A DNA stretch of 5,824 nucleotides from Gammaproteobacteria bacterium (GTDB lineage: Bacteria > Pseudomonadota > Gammaproteobacteria > Arenicellales > Poriferihabitantaceae): contig VXPI01000406.1 of assembly GCA_009839585.1 (NCBI GenBank), forward strand, positions 1-5,824, given 5' to 3'. This document shows, piece by piece, positions 1 to 5,824 of this stretch (position 1 is the first letter of the stretch; each line of letters opens with the position of its first letter). Both the position numbers and the translations under genes were made by a program. The notes beneath the pieces are model-generated. The model saw only the letters and a list, made by a program, of their open reading frames with translations. It ran no database searches and was not told where the DNA came from.

Positions 1-1790
1 CTGCGATGGAGCAGCTTGCCGAGGCTTACCGAACCTCTGGCAAATACCGCCTGATAAAACTCGTCAAAGCCGTATTTATTGTCCAGAATTCGATAGATCA
101 AAGAGAATCGCCCGGCAATTTTCCCCGGAAGATCGGTGCGATGGCAGTAACAGTACCACGCAAATGCAATACCCGCGATAGCCAGCCAGAATGGCGGTGT
201 CATGACACCATGCATGATCGAGGCCATGATTAATCCAAATCCGGATTGGCCATGGTAGGACTCATACAGTGCACCGGTTACATAATGTTCTTCCAGCACA
301 AAAATCGAGGAGCCGAAGTAGCTGCCCGAAAGCACCGGCTCGAAAAAGATGAATCCGGCCAGAATCGACGGTATGGCCAGTGCGACGAGAGGCATCGTGA
401 CAACCCAGGGAGATTCCTTCGCATGATGCAGGGTTTCCTCGGACATTCTGGGTTTGCCATGAAAGGTCAGAAACAGCAATCGGAAAGAATAAAAGGCGGT
501 GACAAAGACACCGGTCAGCACGGCAAGGTAGGCATACCCGGACCCTGCGATGTGACTGTGATGCACGGCTTCTATGATCGCATCTTTCGAGAAGAACCCG
601 GCAAAGGGCGGAATACCGGCCAATGCGAGAGAGCCGATGACGGCGGTTGCATAGGTAACCGGCATGATTGACTTCAAGCCACCCATCTTGCGCATGTCCT
701 GTTGATGATGCAGGGCAATAATCACCGATCCGGCTGCCAGAAACAGCAGTGCCTTGAAGAATGCATGCGTGCCAAGGTGGAAGATGGCAAGATCATAGGC
801 CGAAACCCCGAGCGCTACCGTCATGTAACCGAGCTGGGACAATGTTGAATAGGCAACTACACGCTTGATATCATTTTGTACCAGACCAATCAGCGCCATG
901 AAAATTGCGGTCGTAGCGCCTATGACGAGTACCGTGGTGAGCGCTGTCTCACTCAACTCGAACAGGGGGGACATCCGAGCCACCATAAAGATGCCGGCAG
1001 TGACCATGGTCGCCGCATGGATCAGCGCAGAAATCGGGGTTGGGCCCTCCATGGAATCCGGCAACCAGACGTGTAGGGGCACCTGTGCGGATTTCCCCAT
1101 GGCACCGATAAATAGCAGGATACAGATTACCGTAATCCATATCCAGTCTCCAAAAGGCGTGGAGACCGTCTCACCCTGAATCGTCCCGGCACCTGAAAAT
1201 ACGGTTTCGTAATCCAGCGAACCGAACAGGTAGGCGATCGCAGCGATACCTAGCAAGAATCCGAAATCCCCAACCCGATTGACCAGAAAAGCCTTTAGGT
1301 TCGCGAAAATTGCCGTATCCCGGTCGTACCAGAAACCAATCAACAGGTAGGAGACTACACCTACTGCTTCCCAGCCAAAAAACAGCTGCAGGAAGTTATT
1401 GGACATCACCAGCATGAGCATGGCGAAGGTGAACAGCGATATATAGCAGAAGAAGCGTTGGTAGCCGGAGTCGTCGTGCATATAACCGATCGTGTAAATG
1501 TGCACCATTAACGATACAAAGGTCACGACGACCATCATCATGGCACTTAGCTCGTCTATCAGAAACCCGATTTCAAAGTGCATGCCCTCACTGATTGCCC
1601 AGGTATACAGCGTGAAATTTCCGCCTCCGCCCTGTCCGACATCCAGATATGACACGATTGACAAAATGAGTGCGATGGCAACCGCCCCGATGGTTACCAT
1701 GTGGGCACCCCGCCGGCCAATCTGGCGGCCGAACAAGCCGGCAATGATGGCCGCGATCAGGCAAATGAGCGGGATGGCTGGGTATATCAT
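1..1790 (-). CDS. nuoL: NADH-quinone oxidoreductase subunit L (partial, 3' end cut by window edge)
   Basis: NuoL is the distal antiporter-like proton-pumping subunit in the membrane arm of complex I. The frame is open from an ATG at 1790-1788 to the window edge, giving 596 codons without a stop. Family members have roughly 610-680 residues, so only the last part, including much of the lateral helix, is missing. It is a very hydrophobic multi-helix protein of the proton-antiporter (ND5/MrpA-like) family. Visible landmarks are FFGWEAVGVVSYLL with Glu141, GKSAQVPLHVWLPD with Lys233, SALIHAATM with His258, NDIKRVVAYSTLSQLGY with Lys309, HLGTHAFFKALLF with His338, His342 and Lys346, and FFSKDA with Lys402. 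These match the conserved channel residues known from E. coli NuoL (Glu144, Lys229, His254, Lys305, His334/338, Lys342, Lys399). The start lies 2 bases after the nuoK stop and has an AAAGG ribosome binding site. Its reading frame shows no frameshift. Confidence 0.97.
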   Translation of the reverse strand, partial: MIYPAIPLICLIAAIIAGLFGRQIGRRGAHMVTIGAVAIALILSIVSYLDVGQGGGGNFTLYTWAISEGMHFEIGFLIDELSAMMMVVVTFVSLMVHIYTIGYMHDDSGYQRFFCYISLFTFAMLMLVMSNNFLQLFFGWEAVGVVSYLLIGFWYDRDTAIFANLKAFLVNRVGDFGFLLGIAAIAYLFGSLDYETVFSGAGTIQGETVSTPFGDWIWITVICILLFIGAMGKSAQVPLHVWLPDSMEGPTPISALIHAATMVTAGIFMVARMSPLFELSETALTTVLVIGATTAIFMALIGLVQNDIKRVVAYSTLSQLGYMTVALGVSAYDLAIFHLGTHAFFKALLFLAAGSVIIALHHQQDMRKMGGLKSIMPVTYATAVIGSLALAGIPPFAGFFSKDAIIEAVHHSHIAGSGYAYLAVLTGVFVTAFYSFRLLFLTFHGKPRMSEETLHHAKESPWVVTMPLVALAIPSILAGFIFFEPVLSGSYFGSSIFVLEEHYVTGALYESYHGQSGFGLIMASIMHGVMTPPFWLAIAGIAFAWYCYCHRTDLPGKIAGRFSLIYRILDNKYGFDEFYQAVFARGSVSLGKLLHR

Positions 1791-1792
1791 GG

Positions 1793-2098
1793 TTAACCTT
1801 TGAGCATGTCGATGTCATCAACGTTGATGGTGCGTCTGGCTCGAAACAGCACGATCAGGATCGCCAGCCCGATGGCCGACTCGGCGGCAGCGACAGTCAA
1901 GATAAAGAATACGAAGACCTGTCCTGCAATGTCACCGAGATGATAGGAAAAAGCGATAAAGTTGACATTGACTGCGAGCAAGAGCAGCTCAATGGACATC
2001 AGCAGGATTACCAGGTTCTTGCGATTCAGGAAGATTCCGACCACACTGATTGAGAACAATACTGCACCGAGAATCAGGGCATGTGACAATGGGATCAT
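1793..2098 (-). CDS. nuoK: NADH-quinone oxidoreductase subunit K
   Basis: NuoK (ND4L homologue) is a small membrane-arm subunit that links the quinone-side subunits NuoH and NuoJ to the antiporter-like pumps. The product has 101 residues, the usual family length, with three membrane helices at about 4-22, 29-50 and 60-86. The two membrane-buried glutamates needed for proton translocation are present: Glu37 in [13 protein letters not shown] and Glu73 in [12 protein letters not shown], equivalent to Glu36 and Glu72 of E. coli NuoK. The ATG at 2098-2096 overlaps the nuoJ stop as ATGA. No good Shine-Dalgarno sequence precedes it, so translation probably depends on termination-reinitiation from nuoJ. 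The start fits the family N-terminus ([15 protein letters not shown]). Confidence 0.98.
   Translation of the reverse strand: MIPLSHALILGAVLFSISVVGIFLNRKNLVILLMSIELLLLAVNVNFIAFSYHLGDIAGQVFVFFILTVAAAESAIGLAILIVLFRARRTINVDDIDMLKG
1797..1801 (-). promoter_or_regulatory. Ribosome binding site of nuoL
   Basis: On the minus strand the sequence reads AAAGG, then six bases (TTAACC), then the ATG at 1790-1788. The site sits in the last codons of nuoK and its stop codon is in the spacer. It supports the chosen nuoL start and suggests that ribosomes finishing nuoK can begin nuoL directly. Confidence 0.6.
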
Positions 2099-2715
2099 TT
2101 CGAAGAATCTGCCGGTTGTAGTTTTTCGCTGTCCATCTTGACAATCTTCAGGCGGTCTTCGCGCCTGACCTGGACCTGATGGCCCGGGTCGGCATATTTG
2201 TGATCGGTACGCTTGCGCATGGTCAGGATGATTGCGGCAATAATTGCTGTCAGCAGAATCAGTGAAGCAATTTCCAGTGCATAGACATAATCCGTATACA
2301 GCACCGATGCGATTATTTGGGTATTGCTGGTATCCGGACCGAGTGCCGAGGTGACTTGCGAAGGTTCGGCATTGAACCCCATATATAGCGCCAGTGCGAT
2401 TTCAACCGCCATCAGTACGGCCACCAGTCCACCGACTGGCAGATAACGGGTAAATCCGGCCCTCAGACGAGCCAGATCAATATCCAGCATCATCACGACA
2501 AACAGAAACAGCACCATGACCGCTCCGACATACACCAGCACCAGAACGATCGCCAGAAATTCCGCATGCAGAATCATCCAGATACAGGCGGCACTGAAGA
2601 ACGCCAGCACCAGATACAACGCGGACTTGACCGGGTTTCGAACGGTCACCACCATAGCGGCGGCAAACACTAGAATGGCACTGAAGAGGTAGAAGACGAG
2701 CTGCAGGAAAGTCAT
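2095..2715 (-). CDS. nuoJ: NADH-quinone oxidoreductase subunit J
   Basis: NuoJ (ND6 homologue) is a membrane-arm subunit beside NuoH, NuoK and NuoA; its third helix takes part in coupling quinone reduction to proton movement. From the ATG at 2715 the product has 206 residues with five membrane helices at about 4-22, 30-48, 53-77, 92-112 and 147-166. Diagnostic stretches are [15 protein letters not shown] (about 26-40) and [19 protein letters not shown] (52-70). The latter includes Tyr62 and the glycine-containing third helix that forms a pi-bulge in known structures. A charged tail of about 40 residues follows the last helix, as is usual in beta- and gammaproteobacterial NuoJ. I chose the ATG because the product then begins [11 protein letters not shown], like homologues. 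A TTG at 2724-2722, overlapping the nuoI stop, would add three residues (to 209). The stop overlaps the nuoK start. Confidence 0.96.
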   Translation of the reverse strand: MTFLQLVFYLFSAILVFAAAMVVTVRNPVKSALYLVLAFFSAACIWMILHAEFLAIVLVLVYVGAVMVLFLFVVMMLDIDLARLRAGFTRYLPVGGLVAVLMAVEIALALYMGFNAEPSQVTSALGPDTSNTQIIASVLYTDYVYALEIASLILLTAIIAAIILTMRKRTDHKYADPGHQVQVRREDRLKIVKMDSEKLQPADSSK

Positions 2716-2720
2716 GCGAA

Positions 2721-3212
2721 TCAACGATAGGGAGCATCCTGTTTGCGGGCAGCGGCGATATCCGCTTCATACTTGTCACCGATTTCCAGAAGACGTCTTT
2801 TGTCCACCAGTCGTTCCTTGTTCTCTTCCATGTGGAATTCGTGAATATCGGTGAGCACTACCGAATCAACTGGACAGGCCTCTTCACAGAATCCGCAGTA
2901 AATGCACTTGAACAGATCGATGTCGTAACGGGTAGTCCGGCGGGTACCGTCTTCGCGTTCCTCGGAGTCAATGGTAATGGCAAGTGCCGGACATACAGCC
3001 TCACACAACTTGCAGGCAATACACCGTTCTTCGCCGTTCGGATAGCGACGCAAGGCATGCAGTCCCCTGAAACGCGGAGATTTTGGAGTTTTCTCCTCGG
3101 GGTACATGATGGTAGTCTTTTTGCTGAAAAACTGACGCCCGGTCACCCCCATGCCCTTTCGGAGCTCCTGGAGGCTGAACGTCTTGTAGAGTTGTTGTAG
3201 CTTGGAAACCAT
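2721..3212 (-). CDS. nuoI: NADH-quinone oxidoreductase subunit I (2x[4Fe-4S] ferredoxin-like)
   Basis: NuoI (TYKY homologue) carries clusters N6a and N6b, which pass electrons from NuoG towards NuoB and quinone; it sits at the base of the peripheral arm against the membrane. The product has 163 residues, typical for the family. After an amphipathic N-terminal segment comes the hallmark [14 protein letters not shown] (37-50), then [14 protein letters not shown]. Two CxxCxxCxxxCP motifs follow: [12 protein letters not shown] (Cys64, 67, 70, 74) and [12 protein letters not shown] (Cys103, 106, 109, 113), so both clusters are expected. The frame is open further upstream, but that part overlaps nuoH and is not NuoI-like, so I set the start at the ATG at 3212-3210, 5 bases after the nuoH stop. 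No convincing ribosome binding site precedes this ATG. The cluster motifs resemble alpha-, beta- and non-enteric gammaproteobacterial NuoI more than that of E. coli. Confidence 0.97.
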   Translation of the reverse strand: MVSKLQQLYKTFSLQELRKGMGVTGRQFFSKKTTIMYPEEKTPKSPRFRGLHALRRYPNGEERCIACKLCEAVCPALAITIDSEEREDGTRRTTRYDIDLFKCIYCGFCEEACPVDSVVLTDIHEFHMEENKERLVDKRRLLEIGDKYEADIAAARKQDAPYR

Positions 3213-3217
3213 GATAT

Positions 3218-4267
3218 CTATGAAAAAATGAATCCGATAGGTGTATAGAATTTGCCGAGTCCAATCACCACGATCCAGACCAGCGTGACCGGGATCAGGA
3301 CTTTCCAACCAAGCCGCATGATCTGATCGTACCGGTAACGCGGAAATGTGGCGCGCAGCCATAGAAACAGAAAGCACACGATGAAGGTTTTTATGCCAAA
3401 CCAGAACAGGCCAGGCAGCAAGGTAAATGGAGCGATCTCGACCGGCGGCAGCCAGCCTCCGAAAAACATGAGCACCATCAGGGCACCGATCAGGATGATA
3501 TTGGCATATTCAGCAAGAAAAAATACCGCAAAACCCATACCCGAGTACTCGACATGAAATCCCGCAACGATTTCCGATTCTCCTTCAGCAACGTCAAACG
3601 GGGCACGGTTGGTCTCGGCCACCCCCGAGATGAAGTACACCAGCATCAGGGGTAGCAGGGGAAGCCAGTACCATTCCCAGAATCCCCCGGACTGACGGGT
3701 AACAATCTGATGCAGGTTGAGACTGCCAGCGACCATCAGGACGCCAACCAACGCAAAGCCCATGGCAATTTCATAGGCGACGATCTGGGCTGCCGAGCGC
3801 ATCGCTCCCAAAAAGGCATATTTGGAGTTGGAAGCCCAGCCAGCCAGAATGACCCCGTAAACGCCCATTGAGGTTAATGCAAGAATATACAGAAGTCCCG
3901 CATCAATATTGGCAAGAACCAGTGTATCACTGAACGGTATCACCGCCCATGCGGCCAATGCCGGAGCCAGGGAGAGCACTGGCGCAAACAGAAACAAGTA
4001 TCGGTTGGAGCGGGCTGGAACCACCAGCTCCTTGAACATCAGCTTCATGGCATCGGCAATCGGCTGTAGCCAGCCCTTGGGCCCGACCCGGTTGGGTCCG
4101 ACCCGGGTCTGGAAATAGCCAATGACCTTGCGCTCGGCAAATGTGAAATAGGCTACGCAGGCCATCAATGGGGCGATGATCGCCGTGATTTTGATCACGA
4201 TCCACGATATCGCCTGTACGGGTTCGGGCAGCCAACCGGCAAAAAACAGGAATGTATCGTAAATCAT
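3218..4267 (-). CDS. nuoH: NADH-quinone oxidoreductase subunit H
   Basis: NuoH (ND1 homologue) is the membrane subunit that, with NuoB and NuoD, forms the ubiquinone-binding chamber and starts the proton-transfer path. The product has 349 residues and about eight to nine membrane helices, a normal length. Conserved landmarks are [20 protein letters not shown] (44-63), [11 protein letters not shown] with Glu166, [16 protein letters not shown] (217-232) with the acidic residues Glu218, Asp225, Glu228, Glu230 and Glu232 lining the quinone-side cavity, and FPRYRYDQ (308-315) near the C-terminus. The ATG at 4267-4265 overlaps the nuoG stop as ATGA and has an AGGAAA site upstream, so translation is coupled to nuoG but can also initiate independently. 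No key residue is missing and there is no frameshift. Confidence 0.98.
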   Translation of the reverse strand: MIYDTFLFFAGWLPEPVQAISWIVIKITAIIAPLMACVAYFTFAERKVIGYFQTRVGPNRVGPKGWLQPIADAMKLMFKELVVPARSNRYLFLFAPVLSLAPALAAWAVIPFSDTLVLANIDAGLLYILALTSMGVYGVILAGWASNSKYAFLGAMRSAAQIVAYEIAMGFALVGVLMVAGSLNLHQIVTRQSGGFWEWYWLPLLPLMLVYFISGVAETNRAPFDVAEGESEIVAGFHVEYSGMGFAVFFLAEYANIILIGALMVLMFFGGWLPPVEIAPFTLLPGLFWFGIKTFIVCFLFLWLRATFPRYRYDQIMRLGWKVLIPVTLVWIVVIGLGKFYTPIGFIFS

Positions 4268-5824
4268 GGGATTTCCTGCTCGGCCTTGGCGATGTGCAAA
4301 GTGCCCGGGGCACGGGCATTCACCGTTTCCACATATCCGGCAGGAATGAGCACACAGTTCCTGGGCACTCGAGGCTCTTCGATGACCTGAAGGCGTGCCG
4401 AAACTTCACCATTACCAATCTCGGCCCAATCCCTGTCCTTTAATGAGTGCTCTTTCAGCGTTTCGGGATGCAGGCTTGCCAGAGGTCCCGGATTATCCGC
4501 TGCAGACTGCAATGCCAACGCATTGCGGATGAGTGGATCGCCCCGGTACATCGGCATATAGGTGATCAGGCTGAGCCCGTCTTGTGCGAATGAGACCGGT
4601 GAATGCAGGCGGAATTCACCTAGGCGGCAGTTTGGTGTTCTATCCGCAGAACCCATGGCTTCAAGAGCTTCCTGGGTAACATCGTCCAGGGTGATTTGAT
4701 CGAATCCCTCAAGATTCAGGAAATTGCCGAGTACCCGGAGGATTTTCCAGGCCGGCTTGGATTCGCTGATCGGCCTAATGGCAACCTGTGCAGTCTGGAT
4801 TTTCCCTTCACAGTTGACATGGCTTCCGGCTGTTTCTGCAAACGAACAAATTGGCAGGGCAACATCAATGTGCCGGTCATAGGCCTCCGGCTTGAATGCG
4901 GTCAATTGCACCACAAAATCTGCATTCTCAAGGGCCTTGACTGCCGTATAGGCATCCATGCAGTCGAGCTCAGGCTGGCTGCCCAGCAATACGAAACCGG
5001 ACATGCCTGAATCAAGCATGGCTTGTTTATTGAGGCCATTTGTGCCGGGCAGGCAATTTGCCAGTGCACCGCCGGCACTGTTGCCCGGTGCAAGGATAGC
5101 CAGGCGATTGCCAGTAGTCTCGGCAATCCATCCGGACAAGGCCTTGAGCAGGCTGGCGTCTGGATGTTGTTGTACAAACGCACCAAGAACAATCAAGCCT
5201 TCCGGGCCTGCATCCACTAGTTGCTTCGCAAGTGATGCAACATCACAACCGTCCGATAAAGCCGGGATCCCAGCGGGAGCGGTGGTTCCAGCCAGGTCGG
5301 CAATTGCGTTGGCAAGAGCGGCAGTACGACTCAACATCGCGGGGCCAGGCGCAGTCTCACTCACCGCACACGCAAAATTCAAATCAAAATCAATCGGGTT
5401 GATCACCGAGACGGTAGTCTTTCCTTCACGCCATCCCTGTCTGATGCGAAGCGACAGTAGCGGCTGCTCCTTGCGGATGTTGGAACCGATCAGCAATACA
5501 GAGCTCCGTGTTCCAAAGTCCCTGATGGGCAATTCACTCGCCGGAAACAGGGGAGCAATGTCATCATCACGGAAATCATGTTGCTGTAGTCGGTAGTCAA
5601 CGCTCTCGCTACCCAGAGCCCGGATCAATTTCTGGAACAGGTGAAATTCCTCAAGGCTTGATGCGGCTTGGGCGAGCCCGCCGATTCGATCTGCCTTGCC
5701 TTGGTCAATGATTGATCTCAGGCCATTCACGGTATGCGTCAGGGCAGCTTCCCAATCGACCTCCTGCCATGTTCCATCTTGCTGGATCATTGGTCTAGTC
5801 AAACGATTTTCACTATGGATAGCC
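4264..5824 (-). CDS. nuoG: NADH-quinone oxidoreductase subunit G, C-terminal part (5' end outside window)
   Basis: NuoG is the large iron-sulfur subunit of the peripheral arm, which relays electrons from NuoEF to NuoI. The window holds 519 codons ending in TGA at 4266-4264. The family usually has about 770-800 residues, so roughly the first 260-280, with the N-terminal 2Fe-2S and 4Fe-4S cluster domains, lie beyond the right edge. The frame runs open to the edge and the TTG at 5802 is an internal Leu codon within NRLTRPMI, not the gene start. What is seen is the molybdopterin-oxidoreductase-like domain: VDWEAAL near the beginning, [36 protein letters not shown] (ETAG begins at fragment residue 330) followed by [13 protein letters not shown], then [15 protein letters not shown] (425-439) in the C-terminal barrel. 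In complex I this domain is a structural relic of molybdoenzymes without known catalysis. The cysteines present are scattered and form no cluster motif. Confidence 0.95.
   Translation of the reverse strand, partial: AIHSENRLTRPMIQQDGTWQEVDWEAALTHTVNGLRSIIDQGKADRIGGLAQAASSLEEFHLFQKLIRALGSESVDYRLQQHDFRDDDIAPLFPASELPIRDFGTRSSVLLIGSNIRKEQPLLSLRIRQGWREGKTTVSVINPIDFDLNFACAVSETAPGPAMLSRTAALANAIADLAGTTAPAGIPALSDGCDVASLAKQLVDAGPEGLIVLGAFVQQHPDASLLKALSGWIAETTGNRLAILAPGNSAGGALANCLPGTNGLNKQAMLDSGMSGFVLLGSQPELDCMDAYTAVKALENADFVVQLTAFKPEAYDRHIDVALPICSFAETAGSHVNCEGKIQTAQVAIRPISESKPAWKILRVLGNFLNLEGFDQITLDDVTQEALEAMGSADRTPNCRLGEFRLHSPVSFAQDGLSLITYMPMYRGDPLIRNALALQSAADNPGPLASLHPETLKEHSLKDRDWAEIGNGEVSARLQVIEEPRVPRNCVLIPAGYVETVNARAPGTLHIAKAEQEIP
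4272..4277 (-). promoter_or_regulatory. Ribosome binding site of nuoH
   Basis: The minus strand reads AGGAAATCCC directly before the nuoH ATG, placing an AGGA core about six bases from the start. The site lies inside the last codons of nuoG, next to the ATGA overlap, and confirms the nuoH start at 4267. Confidence 0.6.

Noticed and set aside
246..671. Plus-strand open frame of 141 codons opposite nuoL
   Set aside because: It lies entirely antisense to the conserved NuoL frame, and the product looks like a random low-complexity charged translation with no recognisable family.
3150..3159. Possible internal nuoI start at Met21 preceded by AAAGGG
   Set aside because: The purine run lies only one base before the ATG, too close to act as a ribosome binding site, and starting there would delete the conserved N-terminal membrane-associated helix.
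3213..3377. Upstream extension of the nuoI frame to give 218 residues
   Set aside because: The extra 55 residues overlap the conserved C-terminus of nuoH and do not resemble any NuoI N-terminus. The ATG at 3212 gives the normal family length.
4083..4106. Short direct repeat CCGACCCGG, two copies 15 bases apart
   Set aside because: It encodes the repeated RVGP of the conserved RVGPNRVGP loop of NuoH, so protein conservation explains it.
4958..5596. Long plus-strand open frame of 212 codons opposite nuoG
   Set aside because: It is antisense to a clearly conserved NuoG coding frame. Its product is rich in Ser, Arg, Pro and Ala without any domain I recognise, as expected from the complement of a coding sequence.
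1..5824. A hidden accessory system, inserted gene, mobile element, RNA gene or CRISPR array
   Set aside because: The minus strand is filled end to end by six nuo genes with overlaps or gaps of at most about 5 bases. No gene is interrupted, I saw no long repeats, and there is no intergenic space for another element.

Overview
The window is one uninterrupted stretch of a respiratory complex I operon (NADH:ubiquinone oxidoreductase, nuo), all on the minus strand. Read in the direction of transcription, from high to low coordinates, it holds the 3' two thirds of nuoG, then complete nuoH, nuoI, nuoJ and nuoK, then nuoL from its start codon to just short of its 3' end. The order G-H-I-J-K-L is the classical bacterial nuo order. 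Both outer genes are cut by the window edges, not broken.

The protein sequences suggest a pseudomonadote (proteobacterium), most likely a free-living or environmental gamma- or betaproteobacterium. The signs are NuoI with the [12 protein letters not shown] and [12 protein letters not shown] cluster motifs, NuoH with the alpha/beta/mitochondrial-like [19 protein letters not shown] loop, and NuoJ with a charged C-terminal tail. The NuoI motif differs from the enterobacterial form, so an E. coli-like complex is unlikely. Base composition is moderate, near one half G+C by eye. Genus cannot be assigned from this window.

The genes are packed with almost no intergenic DNA. nuoG/nuoH and nuoJ/nuoK overlap by ATGA. 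nuoH/nuoI and nuoI/nuoJ are separated by about 5 bases, and nuoK/nuoL by 2 bases. This indicates one polycistronic mRNA with translational coupling. I see no room for promoters, terminators, RNA genes, inserted genes or mobile elements, and no intergenic stretch longer than a few bases.

Functionally, NuoG and NuoI belong to the peripheral arm and carry the iron-sulfur relay towards quinone. NuoH forms the membrane part of the quinone chamber. NuoJ and NuoK connect this to the antiporter-like pump subunits, of which NuoL is the most distal. The key charged residues and cysteine motifs that lie inside the window are all present, so the complex looks intact and functional. I found no previously undescribed system here; this is ordinary core metabolism.
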